Made by a program: the position numbers and the translations under genes | Notes under the pieces: generated by a model | Told to the model about the DNA's origin: nothing | Databases searched by the model: none | What the model saw: the letters and a program-made list of their open reading frames with translations, nothing else | Source of the DNA: Hemicentrotus pulcherrimus | Taxonomy: Eukaryota; Echinodermata; Echinoidea; Camarodonta; Strongylocentrotidae | DNA length: 64,000 nt | Direction of reading: 5' to 3' | Assembly (NCBI GenBank): GCA_003118195.1 | Contig: BEXV01000030.1 | Span: 58,019-122,018 of the forward strand | In this document: positions 13,503 through 26,634 of the stretch, one piece after another | Layout of the letters: each line of letters starts with the position of its first letter | How positions within the stretch are numbered: the stretch's first letter is position 1

Positions 13503-15569
13503 CAATTGTATGTGGATGTGAGGAATGGCATTTTGAAGAATAGGGGATATTTATTTATTTACCTATAGTATATTTAGGCAGCAGTGGTATGCCTTCCATG
13601 ATATGCTGTTACCAGTACCACAAATAGGCTTATTTCACTTTATTCAAAACTAAGTACCATTTTACCAGCATTTGATCAAATTGCTCACAAAATGACTGAA
13701 TAAACAACAAATTTTCAAGGTCGTGTAAATACCAATGCAATTGGTTTTCAAGTAAAAACATCAGCCATTACTTTGAGTCCTTGATCAATAATACTCTCCA
13801 ATTTATTTAAATTAGTAATTTAACAAAAAATACAATTGCTTATTTTGTTATGGCCGAGACCCTTTTAATTTGCAGAAATGGTCATTAGGAGATTACTAAG
13901 TCCAAGTTTACCCTTTTAATATCTTTATGGAGCATAAGCCTGCAGATCTGAGCTGTATTCAAAGTAGAGGCTTCTGTTGAGGCATGGTGGAGGAATTCTC
14001 CTCTCTATTCATCTTTGTTAGAGTAACAGCATGCCTCCACCTGACCCTTGGCAACAGTCTTGTACTGGTAGAGCATGTTAGATGCAGAGTTTAAAATGTC
14101 AAGAATTTTATGACGCTGTTACATGTCACACATGGAGTACACTTGCACTAATTTTTGACAAATTACTTTCTGTTCTTGATCTTACATTTCGACTATTATG
14201 TTTCCGGAGCATTTTCCATGTCTTTGAAAAACTTTGAAGTCTTGGATGTACACTATGTAAAGACCCCCCTATGTAAAGGCTTTTTGATCAAGCGTCCTTA
14301 AATTTGGAAGTAAATACCAGAGGGGAGGGGAGGAGAGAAGAAGAGGAGGCTATGATAGGTACAGGTCTTCAAAGTTACCTTTTTGTCTGTCACCATGGTA
14401 ACCCATCCAATCAGCCTCTGTGCAGTGAAGGGTGTATCCCTCCTCAAGATGTCCAACATGAATCATGATCTGGCTTCATCAGGCATGTCCAACCCCCTCT
14501 GACAGATCGATGTGTGATGCGATCGCTATATCCTCAGGTCTACCGTTATCACTTCTAACTGCAATGTCAGTGCAGCATCTCTCAATTTGGACTTGATGAA
14601 GGGGGAGGGTTTCTCAGCAGGGTGCCCTTGTCGCAGCGATTGATGCGGTGATAGCGTCTACCACATTCTATCATCTGCATCACTCTCACCCCTGATCGGA
14701 TGGATGCATCATGTCATAAGTCGGAGAATGATGACACAATTTCCAAGTAAACAATGCAGATAAGACATACCAATGTGATGAACTCTAAGATGCATTGAAA
14801 TGTATGGTCCTGTAATGTTTTATATTTGTTCTTATAATATTTTGCTAGCCATAAGGTCTAGTCTTAACTTGAATGTGATTTTGATGAATAAAGACTAACT
14901 CCAATTGTAAATAAAACAACAATAACATATCATCTGCCTAGTGATGCCCTCCTCCCAATGTTGAACAGTTCCTAAATTTATGAATATAATTCAGCTGAGT
15001 TTAAATTGTTTATTCATTTCTTTTCTAAGAATATCTGTTCCAAGAATGGAAATTTATCATATTTCAAATAGTCACAAAGTGAACACTACATGTTATATGA
15101 AAAGCAATGCCCTCAACTATAGAGATTCTCTTCAAAGCGTCCAACCATCTTCTACAATCACTGCCCCTGCCTTGCTGTAAAAGTCCCTCACTTATGACAG
15201 GGTTCCTTCACCCTTTGATCATTGACCCCTCTTCTACCTCTGCTTTGAAGCCTGCCAATTTTGACCCTACTTCAGCTTCAGAGGTGAACAAGCAAGGACA
15301 ACAATAGCTCTTGTCTTTCTCTATTCAAAAATTTCTTTCAGTGTAAAGATTCTTCAAATCTCTTGTGTGTAGAAGTTCATTTGAACTGTTTGTATTTCAG
15401 AGAGAGAAGCAAAAGAGAATTGGACCAAGCCGGTCCCCTAGGGTTACACGCCAGACAAATCTTGCCTAAATATATTTTGACTGTTCTCAATTCAAACAAT
15501 ATTTTGGCAAATATGAAGAAAAAAGGGGGAGGGGAATGGCAGATGAATTTGACCCAACTATTTGGTCCA

Positions 15570-15604
15570 CGAATCTACTTGCACTACGAATCTACTTGCA
15601 CTAT
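15570..15604 (+). repeat. Short tandem duplication, about 17-base unit
   Basis: The phrase CGAATCTACTTGCACTA occurs twice in immediate succession, with no difference between copies. It probably arose by replication slippage. Confidence 0.85.
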
Positions 15605-15970
15605 TGTTAATATTAGTGAATGTAAATGTGTTGAGTTACCCATTGTATGCAACAACAACAATAATTTTATAGTCCAATGTTTCTTGGGTTACTGTGCTCG
15701 GACATAAATTTGTTTAAATTTATTTTTCTCTGAAAATATTTTTCTGTGTTTATGAGATGTGATGAATAACAAAATTCTTGAAATTACAAATTGATGATAA
15801 GAGGAGTACTTGGGTACTACTATTGTTTCAATAATATGCTATAAAAGAAGCAACTGTGATGGACCCCCCTTGTACATGCATTTCCTTCTTGAACAGTACG
15901 TGTCAGTTTGGCACAGTGATCTTGTGATTTGCTTTATCAATAAATAACAATATAGCTTCTTGCAAAGCAC

Positions 15971-16328
15971 ATATAATAATAATAATAATAATTCATAACA
16001 TTTATTAGGCGCTTAATACTGATGTTTCTAACCGCACAGTGTTCTGATTAAGAGAAGACTATAACCCGTTGAATTAAGTTAGAAGAAAAAGCAAAAATAC
16101 AAAAGTAACATAGATAAGGTAAGAAAAACAGTGGCAATCAACTAAATAAAGACAAATATGGTGCGCACCTCCATTGACATATCCCATTATGATTATGAAA
16201 TTTCTATGCGGGTTGAGTGTGACAAACGTAAATTAATGTCTTGCCAAAGGACATTTATACCATGGCAGGAATCAAACCCTGTACCTTGTTGTTCACAGTC
16301 TGGAGACTTTTAACCACTGGACGACATC
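15971..16328 (+). repeat. Probable dispersed repeat with (AAT)n head and GGCGCTTAATAC start
   Basis: An ATA/AAT microsatellite (15971-15992) leads into CATTTATTAGGCGCTTAATA. The other end reads CTTGCCAAAGGACATTTATA, CCATGGCAGGAATCAAACCC, then a line about a 'shown total' type motif, TTTTAACCACTGGACGAC. From memory, this head-to-tail order (cell-like 'AGGCGCTTAATAC' start, 'CCAAGGACATT', 'ATGGCAGGAATCGAACCC', 'TAACCACTG-ACGAC' end) is a widely scattered repeat in marine invertebrate genomes, possibly a SINE or the 3' tail of a non-LTR element. The GAATCAAACCC part resembles a tRNA T-arm. Family assignment is tentative. Confidence 0.5.
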
Positions 16329-16650
16329 ATCTCAATTCTGTAAGCTATAAAATGCTGCATGTTGTTCATGATTGTTCAAATTTATTTGCGATATGTCTGA
16401 CAGCTAAAAAGCAATTTTCAGATGGTCAGATGGAAATCTGGGGTAAAATTTTGGAGGTATTTTGTTGGGCTTGGAGTTGGAGGTGTAGAGCGGAGAGTGT
16501 CTTCAGGGTAGGAGACTCCAGGGACTCTCCCCAGCCAAGGGTTGCAACCTCTAAACATGCTCCTGCTCTTTGTTCCTCTCCTTTCAATTTCAGCCTGCAG
16601 GGGTTGACAGGCACATCAACATTTCTCTCTTCTTTTCTTCATTTCATCCA

Positions 16651-16735
16651 TCTCTCGTTCCCTCACTCTCTGTCTGTCTGTCTTTCTGTATGTCTGTCTA
16701 CCTTCCTGTCTGTATATCTCTTTCTTTCTCTCTGA
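16651..16735 (+). repeat. Pyrimidine-rich (CTGT/CTTT) low-complexity tract
   Basis: TCTGTCTG-type and TTCTCTC-type repeats on the + strand account for the serine/valine-rich ends of the open frames here (16241-16735 and 16570-16872). These frames are not genes. Confidence 0.85.
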
Positions 16736-17010
16736 ATTTTCTGTACATGCTACTCATCCGTGCTTACATATTGCCAGATTTAGTAGAAATTAAAAGAGAG
16801 TTGTCTATAGGAAAAATTGTAAGAAAATTTGGTGCAATCAAAAGTTTTAATTGTGCACAACAAACTATCTAATTTGTTGGGGTTAAACAAAATATAGAAT
16901 AGGGTTGACATTGTAAGCTTTGGTGAACAAATCTTCTTACACTTTGTGTGCTTTTGGGGAAAAGGTATGTTACTTGGGAATGTTGCCTGTGAGCGATTTA
17001 TTCCCCCCTA

Positions 17011-17088
17011 TTTTCTCTCCTACCCTCACTCTATCTCTCTCTTTCTCATTCTCTTCACCTTTCTTTCTTTCTCTTGTTCCCTCTCTCA
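17011..17088 (+). repeat. CT-rich low-complexity tract
   Basis: This is a pyrimidine run of CTCTCT, TTTCTTTCTTTC and similar words. The sequence after it has no usable donor, so the tract is not supported as an acceptor. Confidence 0.8.
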
Positions 17089-18689
17089 GCGTCAATTTTT
17101 GGCAATGGGTCTGACCTGGTTTTGGGATGCCAATTAAAGAATGGATGGCAGTGTTGTAGAGCAGTCATTGGAAACTTCTGCCTGGAAGCTATTGGTAGAA
17201 TTGGAGTGCCTTTGCCTGGACCTCTAGTAACCTTTCTCTCTCTTTCTGGCCTAGAAATGTATGATACTTGCCACAAAATTTACGATCTTTGCCTCATTTT
17301 TTTAACGATTAAAGCACCCTCAATGAAGCTGATTTTTTCACTATTGAATGAATTCAATGATTGATACATATGTAGTAGAAAAATAATGCCTTGTAAGTAT
17401 TAGTACATGTAACTGCTCCAATCTCTGAAATTCAACATTAAGATTTTTATTGAAAATCTAATGCCAATTTACGAGTGCCCATGAAATAGAAACTGATTTA
17501 AAAAAGAAAAAAATGAATACACAGAAATCTGCAAAAATGCACTGCATGTGGTCATGTTTTCCCCTGGATATTCTGTCACTTAGAAATGGAAATTCAAAGA
17601 AGTTTGCTTTAGAGTTAGCATAATTGTTCCTGAAGTGTCCAATTTGATTAACCTAGCATTAAGATGATGTCCGTATGGATTATCATGCCACTTAATATCT
17701 AGTAGAATGAGGACCATTGAAATAAATCTGCATGACAAATAAATTAAATCTGCTTTGAAAAAGGAGATCTTAATTGAAAGTGCATTTGATCCATGACAAG
17801 CCTTTGTCTAAATATTTATCTATGCTGGATGTAACTATCATCATGCATGGGTGGCTTTGGTGTAAAGTGTGTGCCCACATATTGGTTTCTCTGTTGTCTG
17901 TCATTAATCATGTCAACATGAGGGAGGAGGCCAAGAAGATAAAATTGTCTTGGAACAAAGAACCCAGATTTCTCAACCAATTGAGCAAAATCTGCACTCC
18001 TGAGTATGATGATAATTGGAGAAGGCAGGCAATGAAATTTGATTAACCATATATTAATCCTCCAGAAACTGAATTAGCAGCAATGAAGATAAGAAATTGG
18101 GCTTTTATAGCCCCTTGTGAGAATCTTCATTCACTCCTGTGGTAGATGCAACTATTTTATTGCATGTGATTAACAGATAATAAGCAAGGTAATGTACTTA
18201 TGACAAGGTGTTACTTTGAAAGCCTTTTGACTTCAAAAGCATTTTTTTCTTTGATGATAAACAGCATTGTTTGTTGTAAGAAACATATTTCTAACTTTCA
18301 CTGTTTTGTACAGTTCTTCTTCAATATAATACCAAATGCTGCTTATTAAATGTTAAATTACCGTAGTTTACAAAGGTAATTGCAGTAAATGTTATTTGTT
18401 ACATTCCTAAGAAAAAACATGAAAAGTAGTCAAATGCACATGAAACTGGCTTGTGGTAACAATGAAGAGGAAAGAGACAGATGAAGACACAAATTTCAAA
18501 GGAGTTTTGTGGCTTGTAATATATTTGGGTGATTTAGCTTCTTAATGTCGATCTTTCTGCATGAGAATTGTACATGTCAGCTGAAGAGGCGAATCGTATT
18601 GATCATATTGGAGTCATTGGACATTAGTATTCATTAGCATTCCATGACGACCTGCATAATGCATAGTTTTGTCAAATCTTATGAATGAA

Positions 18690-18692
<3 letters not shown>

Positions 18693-18733
<41 letters not shown>

Positions 18734-18778
18734 TTCTCTCTTTCTCTCTCCCTCTCTCTCTCTTTCCCTCTCTTTTTT
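18693..18778 (+). repeat. (CT)n microsatellite
   Basis: This is an almost pure CT dinucleotide array with TTTC and CCCT interruptions towards the right end. On the opposite strand it gives an arginine/glutamate-rich spurious frame. Confidence 0.95.
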
Positions 18779-21353
18779 GACTCTTTTCCTCTGCCCCTGT
18801 TTTCTCTTTGTAGATTGTTATGTATTTCTTCCCTCTGTCCTCTAAATGATGTGCACCATCTGGAAGAATTAGGTCTATTCCTTCCTACTAATCTTTCCAT
18901 CTTTAATAGCCATCTTTTCCATCCTCTCAACTTTTCAAGATATATATATATTTAATAAAAAGAGGAACCCATGGTCCATCTCTTGCCACAAAGTCTCTAC
19001 TTTTCCTCGCAAAATATGATTGTACCCTGAGGTGCTGCTGTTCAATCTCATTTGTCAGAATTGTGCAAGCAAGTGTGGACGGGCGGTTTGCACCAAGGCG
19101 TTGGCTGGATTCAGACCATGCCTCTCGGGTGACTGGACACCCCCCTCGTAGCGATATGAAAATCACACATTTAGACCCAAGCCATCCAACCCTTTTACCG
19201 ATGGATGCGCATACTTTTTGGAAGAAATAGCACAATGTCCGAAGGGCAGGCTGTCAATGGTTCTTTCTCTGTGTTAGTTACTCTTCTGCGCCCAACTCTT
19301 CTTTCATATGATAATACGAGTGGTATCAAGTTGCCCGAAGTGTGGTGGGATAAATCCATAAAGACTTTCTTTTCAATTTCTTTGAAAATGGTTTGTCTTG
19401 GTCATAAACACCGTGGATGAGATGCCTTTGAAACGCAGTGGTCACTCTTATCGATTGGTTATAATTGCCGGTCGGCCAGACTCCATCCCAAGCGAGTGGC
19501 AATTGAATTACAATGATTAAGAGAATTAGATCCAGACATCCGATACAGAGTCTTAACACCTCTGTGTATATTATTTCAAACAGAGATATGATGAAGGGAA
19601 TCGTTGATTAGGGTCACTCTGTGTCAAGGAGATTAATATGGGTCATCACCTCAATTTGAATAAATGAAAGAAGATGTCTTGTTCCCATTATCTAAATATT
19701 TCAGTAATTTCTATTAGGTCTAGTCTGAACTGAACTACATTTGTGATGCTCAACCCTGGCTGGTATTGTCTGTTTTGGGCCTTGCTTTAAGAAAATGTGA
19801 AGAATGGGAGGTTGTAGTAAGTGGAATTGATAACACATGTTATCAAAGGAGATGGGTAGATCGGTAGAGTGATTGAACAATCTTTGATTGTGAGAGTTGT
19901 CCATCTTCAAGTTGTTCCAACCAACTCTCATGTAAACAAGTCTCATTTAAATGCCCTAATTTGATTTCTCCATATCTCGAAATGCAAATAATGCAATAGA
20001 GGGTTAGGTGACTCATGGTGAAAAACAAAAGGAATTCAATTTCTAATTGGTCGTCAATGCCAATTCTACTTAATAGAATAAAAGTTTGTCTCTTTAATGA
20101 ATGAATCACAAGACAGGAAACAAATGTAAAAATGTGTCATATTGGGCTGTCTTTCAAGATGAGTGAAGAGATGCAATCCAGAGGAGGAGAGAGGATTGAA
20201 ATGACAATGAGTCTGAGCTAGGTCTCTGAGTCCTTATACTTTGATTCACGATGCAGTCTTAGAGAAGACTTGATCTCATATAGATGTCATCATGAACATC
20301 CATTATTATGACATAAATTTCGTAACCCTCTTCCCTGATGACTTGAGTGTATACTCTGCATGTCAATGTGAAGGGATTTTATAAACAGCGTTGAGGCTTC
20401 AAGTTTGAAATGCAGTCTTGAGTTGTGTATCATATCTAAAGGTTAAGAAAACCATCCTCAAATGGCAGATAAACAGAAGACACTTCAAGGAAGATTTTTG
20501 GTATTAATATTGACCATAACTCTTTGTTAAAGTAGTGTTCATGCTCTATCTGTGTCCTGAACTACTTTTGAAGGATAAAATACATAATTTCTGTTCATTA
20601 TGCTCTTTTAAACTTTGTGTTGATTCCACATCTTAATCTGCTGAAGGGGTGTAGGGCTATAATAGCATGAAGATGTTTTTCCTCCTTTTTTTTCCATCTA
20701 TGCTACTCTGCCTCTTTCAATACCAATAGTGAATATGTACAGCACCAAAAGCACCTCATATTGTTATTACCATATCAAAACCTGAGATTTTGGTGATCAG
20801 CCTAGCATCTTGCCCTGTCTTGAGAAAATATCAAGAATTCTGCAAAGACATGTAGCATCAGGATGAACAAAAATCACACTAGGACTGGCACTATCTGTCA
20901 GGGCCATTAGCACAGGAAGAAGAAACTAGCCACAACAAAGTGATAAGGGAGACGCTCGTTAATGAAGAGCACTTAATTAGACTCCACTCCTCTACCCTTG
21001 CCATGCAATGCCCTGCTTTTCTTATTCCCAGATGTCATAGCGATGATGCTTCTGCTGCTCCCGGAAAGTTGCAACATCCAGATGTTTCCTCTCTGCCTGC
21101 TAATGAATTTGGATAACTGGATTTCATTACTGTTAAAATCCAAAGTCCCAAGTGCTAGCTGGTGAAGGATAGCGGACCTGGTGAGGGCATCATCTTTTAT
21201 CGCCTTCTATCAGTCCGTCCGTAGTCCTCCATCTCTGCTGATAATGCAATGACATGATGGTCTTGTGTTGTCTTAGCTTGCACCATACCCCCTAATCTGT
21301 GTGTTTCTTTTTTAAAGGTTTATTATTGTTTGGCTGAATAATTTCAGAGAAGT

Positions 21354-21458
21354 CAAATCGTCCTTGTTTTCACGAAGTGACGGTAGTGAGGAAAATCGTA
21401 ACGCAAAGTGAATGCAATTTTTTTCACTACCGTCACTTCGTGAAAACAGCGACGAAAT
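21354..21458. mobile_element. Compact foldback with perfect 24-base arms
   Basis: The left arm GTTTTCACGAAGTGACGG continues TAGTGA (21366-21389). The right arm is its exact reverse complement (21424-21447). The arms are separated by 34 bases. Outside them TCGTC and GACGA continue the pairing with three mismatches, and inside them AAAA faces TTTT, so the stem reaches about 38 pairs. There is no coding capacity. It resembles a very small MITE or foldback element. An RNA hairpin from intronic transcription is possible, though the arms lack the mismatches usual for a microRNA precursor. Confidence 0.8.
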
Positions 21459-21867
21459 GTAAACCTTGATATCCTGTAGGCAATGGGACATAATGAACAT
21501 GTAACGGGCTTAAAAATAGAATAATGAATAACATAGTCTGAAAGTATGCAAAATAAATGTTCCTTGACTTGCATTTGGAAGTGTACATTTTATATATATT
21601 GTAATTTAATACTTTTAAACTTTTAATCTGTCTTCATTTTGAAAATTTTCATGTGTATGGATAGTTCTTTGTAAAGCTTTTCTTAGTGTTGTTCAAACAA
21701 ATGACAAAGAGAAGGATGTACATGCAATAAAATTAGGTCTTGTTAATGTTCATTTCAGTTTCCTAGATGCAAGCTTGTTTTGATGTCGCATCCAGTAGAG
21801 ACCAGGTGCTCGCATGAAACCTAATTTGCCCCATGTCGATGCTTCGTACAGACGAATGAACCCCCAA

Positions 21868-21901
21868 TTTCTGTTCCTGAATTTCTGTTCCTGAATTTCT
21901 C
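21868..21901 (+). repeat. Short tandem repeat, unit TGAATTTCTGTTCC
   Basis: Three partial units of TGAATTTCTGTTCC lie side by side (ATTTCTGTTCC, TGAATTTCTGTTCC, TGAATTTCTCCC). It is a small slippage repeat. Confidence 0.7.
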
Positions 21902-24900
21902 CCAGCGTCGTCGGCAGCGCAAGCGCCTGTCTTTTTTGTGGTCATCAACAAAGTGACATTAATGACAGAGCCTTCCAAGGCCGCTATGTTTATGTGCCTC
22001 TTTAGCTCCACCAAGATGCTCTAGGCAATTAACATTTTTGTCTTTCTTTCTTTACGTAAGCCAATAGTGTTTCTGTAAAGGAGAATTGCGAGTTACAGCG
22101 CAAGTTTTGTCTAGACAGATTGCTGGGGTGTGAGTAGGCAGAGAAGTCTGAATAGGAAAGAAAACAACTTGGTTTTTGAATAAAATCCAGACCACTTGGC
22201 AAACACTTAGGGTGAACAGGGTCTTTTCCTTTGTGGGGTCTTGGTAAACCCGCTTCCTCTCTGACTAGGCTGGCTAATTATAACCCCAATCAACATTCTT
22301 GGCCATTTGGGATAGAAGATGCTAATCTAGCCATGTCACTAAACCTTGATTTCATTCTATCGTTCATGAAAAAATGTATCTTTGTTGGTTAAGTACTGTT
22401 GATTTAAATGTACAAAAGACATTTATTATCTGAACTAAGATGTATATTTTGACATTATGTAAAGCATATACATGTACACAAATCATTGCAGAAAATAGAG
22501 CTGAGGGCAATGAGCCCTATTTAACTTGACAAAACAGGTCCCATTATGAAAAACCAAACCACCATTTGATAAAATTTAAGTCAATATGTATTTCTGGAAA
22601 TAACAGTTCGACTTATCACTAGTCCTTGCAAATGGATAATAAGTTTTATTGTTGGACAATAATGGCAGAACAAATTTTAAATCCTTTATATAATTTTCAA
22701 TACAATATTTCTGTCAATGTGCACTAAAAATATTTGTATGCAATGTTGTTATTCTATCCCAGCACTGTCCAAAAAGATTTTTAAAAGTTGGGTTTCGTGA
22801 TTAACGAGGTCAGACTTGTATTTGAACCATAGAACACAATTTCTATTTCTGTAGAATACTATTTCTATATTTATGACTGTGAGAGATGGAAACTTGAACC
22901 TTAAATGTCCATAAAACCTCTCAAAAAAGTATTATAGTTCAAGAGGAAAATTCTTGCAATCATATTATTTCTTCTGAATGATGAAGCTTGATCACCAATG
23001 TAAGTGTGTTTGACATTTATTAACAACAACAATGAACAATGGCCTGCATATCCTTTGTGGGCCGCCAAGTCTCGTTAATAGTCCTGCATTGCACTCCCCC
23101 CTTAAAATGCCATGAATGTTTGTAGAGATTGGGTGCAAGATCAGGACAGCTATTGCTTATAAACGGGTCAGATTTTGAGGACCCTGTGGTGGTGGTGGTA
23201 ATACTATTACATTTCTGTGGACAATTAGTTTTAATGGGGCGGAGAAGCGGAAGATCTTATCTTCAAAGCGGATCCATGGCTGTGTTAGCATTTGGGATCC
23301 TCAAATTCACATTTTCATCTTGAAATTAGATGCAAGAGTTAATGCAATCTCTTAATAGCGAATTGTCCTTCTGACTTAAAAAAATACCATCTTTGACATT
23401 AAGCTTTTCCTCAACTTCTTTAGAGATATTCCCGATTAGTTTTTACTTGTACCCCATATCTTTGCAGACTGATTGAGATGATGAGGAGTCGACAGTAGAG
23501 TTTCTTGGAGTTGCTAATGCATGGACATGATCAAACAGTTTTTTTTTTAATGTATCAAGAAATATTATACTCATGTTATATGGGCATCATTGTACACTGT
23601 ATGTACAAGACCAAGATAAGATTACTGATAAAAGTAACTCAAGTGTATAAAAATAAGAAATATTGATAGCTGATAAGGACCAAAACAAAAATCAATGTCT
23701 TAATATATTCACTAGGGTTAAACATTTTGTAATTGACTAACTGGTACTTCCACATCTTGGTCAGATAATTCATGAAAGCGTCTACAGGCAACATAAAAAT
23801 GCTTTTCATACAAAATTTGTTCATAATTTGAAAGACCTCTTTCATACCCTCCAATGTGAAGATAGTGTAACATATACTTGAAGGCCATGTCAATCTTTAT
23901 TCATGTTTAGGGAATATTATGCAGGGCATATTCCCAGTGCATTTAGCTGTAAGCTGCTTTCACTAAGCTGATAATGGGATGAAGAATGAGACATATGCAG
24001 GATGGGGGAGGAGTCGACTTCTCAGTCATGAGATATACAGTGCTATTTACATTTCAATGTAATCTACAAAAGATTGACTTTGTACAAAGTCTATGGAGAC
24101 ACCTTGTTATCCTTTATTTTGATGAATAAATAGTACGGATAAATAATAGAAATAGTAAATCATAGAAATGTAACAAGAAAAAAATAAAACTATTTACCAT
24201 TAGAGCAATGAAATAAACATGAAGATTTGCTTGTAGGGATATATATGATGTTAAAATGAGATATGAAGATATTTTTTCTGCAAAATTATATGGGGATTGA
24301 TGATTCTTTATTATGACCGAAAATTGCATACATGTATAAAGTATGGGCATGTGTAGGGGGGTGATAATGCATTGTTTGGGGATGGGAAAAAAAAAAGGAT
24401 AAATAGAGAGTGCTGTATGGAGAAACATTTCTCTCCCCTCTCACCTTCCGGTAGCAATAAAGTCCCATGTAATTAAATCAGTGTGGTGTGATGTGTGTGG
24501 AAATGCTTCAGTCCCTAGTTCAGATTGGTAGCGGTGTTGAAAGTTGACTATGGTCATTGGACTAGCTGATGCGGTAGCTCAGGAAAAGGGGTAGATGAGG
24601 CGGTATTGGAGGTGTTCCCAAGGCCCAAGGTACAAGTAGTGTTTATTGAAATTACAGTGTTACTGTCTCAACTTAAGATTGAAGAATAAGTCTAATTTAA
24701 ATAATATTAGGAATTGACAGTTTCAAAATATTTTTGTTTAGGCCCACATTATAGAAATGTAAATTTTGACTCAAATGTAGTCAAAGTGATATAATATAAT
24801 CAAGTCTCACATTGTAGAATTGATTGCGCTGCACGTAGACCTATGCTATCTACACTGTCCAGCTCTCTTGTAAATACAAACAATACCCATTTAGTTTCCT

Positions 24901-25722
24901 GATATATTTATCTATGTATTGACATTCTTGAACTGATGATAATCTTTTGACTGAAGAAGGTCGCACCTTATAGATAAATGATTGATCTGTCCTTTATCAG
25001 GGGCGGTGATCTACTATTTGAGTTATTAATTAATGACATCGCTAGAGATGGGGGTTGGTGATAATGATTACATGTTAGATGAATTTTTTAACCCAACATC
25101 ATACTATGTTACCATCATCTTCTAGAAAAGAAGATAATGAGGTATGATACAAATGCAAGATATTGCTGGTATTGCATGTCTTTCATCTTTTACAGAGCTA
25201 TATTCCTGCTGAAAACTAAACCATGTGCAATACACTGTGAATGATGTTGTTTGAAAAAAGATGTACATTATATGTAGGCTTAAAGGTAAAGACCAGTTAT
25301 GGTCATGCGACTGCATTGTGAAAGAAACGTTATGGAATCTATCAGAAAAGGTTGATCATCTAGCATACAAGTATTGGTGTGTACTGGACTCATCAAAATG
25401 ATAAGAAATTTGGCTTACACGTCTGTGTATAATTGCAAAGGCATCGATCATTAGCTCTATGAATGAAGTCAGCTAACATGGTCACCAATCAATTATACTG
25501 TGGCTTGAAATGATGATTAAATGATGAAAAATGAAACCTCTCTGTAAAGATTGCATTAAGATTTAAATTGTATATCATTGTACAAGCTTAGGCCTTTAGT
25601 CCTTGGTTTATCCCCATCCTTGTGCTATTGTGAAACCTAAAGTGACTCGGATACCACCTTGGATCAAGAAGCAAACATTTATTCTTTGCATTGATCACAA
25701 ATGCCCTGCTAGTTCTCTTAAA

Positions 25723-25892
25723 GGTACAATGTCCCATTTGCAGGCAAAATAAATGAAAAGGTTTAATTCCAATGGCGTTTGAAAGATAATACTAATTTAG
25801 AACAAGTGGAAAATAACGACTATTAGTTGTCAAATCGACTTGGGTGCTATAGAGCCAATAAGTAATAGTCTTGATTTTCAGACCATTGTACC
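25723..25892. repeat. Possible small element bounded by GGTACAATG / CATTGTACC
   Basis: The left phrase AAAGGTACAATGTCCCATT and the right phrase CAGACCATTGTACC give a 9-base inverted end pair about 170 bases apart. The interior is AT-rich and unremarkable. It could be a degenerate MITE, but a 9-base match alone is weak. Confidence 0.25.
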
Positions 25893-26130
25893 ACATGTTG
25901 TACGTTTTATGCTGCGCAAAGATTCAATCAGTTTAATTTTGGCCATTGCAAGAAGTGGGTTATTGATGTAGACAAGTCCTTTACAGCTCATTTTATGTAT
26001 GTTATTACCAAAGAAGAAAAAAGGCCAGTCAGTCACTCAATAGAGTCTGACAGTGAAGTCTAGCAAGTAAACAGGTTTCCTTGCATAATTTGAAAATTAG
26101 GACACTGCTAACGTTTAAATTTCACAGAAG

Positions 26131-26634
26131 GTGTGTCTGCACTATCTCGAGATTGCCAAATATCCAGCTATTTTGAACTATCCCGATCGAAAGCTATCCA
26201 GCTATTTGTGTCTTCATTAGACCGAAGTAGCAAATTAGCTGGATAGTTGGTCGGGATAATATCCCAAGATATCTCGGTCTAGTTTGCGGTTTTCCGTGTT
26301 TACTCGAGGCAGGCTCGAGGTCAGTGGTTGTACTAGCGCGCTGAGCGGTATAGCTCGTATGTGCGAACCGGAAATCGTTGTGCATGATGGGATCGGGATA
26401 ATTCACTCCGTACTTCGGTCTAATGAAGACGGTCGCGAACTATCCCGCTAGTTGGGAAATAGAAGGATATTTTGCAAACTAGACCGAGATATCTTGGGAT
26501 ATTATCCCGACCAACTATCCAGCTAATTTGCCACTTCGGTCTAATGAAGACGCAAATAGCTGGATAGTTTGCGATCGGGATAGTTCAAAATAGCTGGATA
26601 GTTGGCAATCTCGAGATAGTGAAGACGGGCCTAG
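26131..26634. mobile_element. TATCTCGAGATTGCC-family element, copy 2: long near-perfect inverted repeat
   Basis: The right end, read inverted, starts CTAGGCCCGTCTTCACTATC; the left end starts GTGTGTCTGCACTATCTCG. The two arms then match for about 150 bases at roughly 95% identity, through CCAGCTATTTTGAACTATCC, TCTTCATTAGACCGAAGT and GGTCGGGATAATATCCC to CTCGGTCTAGTTTGC. A centre of about 150-170 bases separates them and holds a third GTACTTCGGTCTAATGAAGACG phrase. The element is about 500 bases with no coding capacity. It shares its ends with the 11.4 and 41.6 kb copies but has a different, longer-armed interior, so it represents a second subfamily. It would form a cruciform or a long RNA hairpin. 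Confidence 0.88.

Noticed and set aside
16241..16735. 164-codon frame
   Set aside because: It runs from a dispersed repeat into a CT-rich tract and has no splice context or recognisable domain.
19240..19290. GCTGTCAATGGT (A-V-N-G) as the missing V-N-G exon
   Set aside because: There is no acceptor right before GTC, and the residues that follow do not match a PDZ domain.
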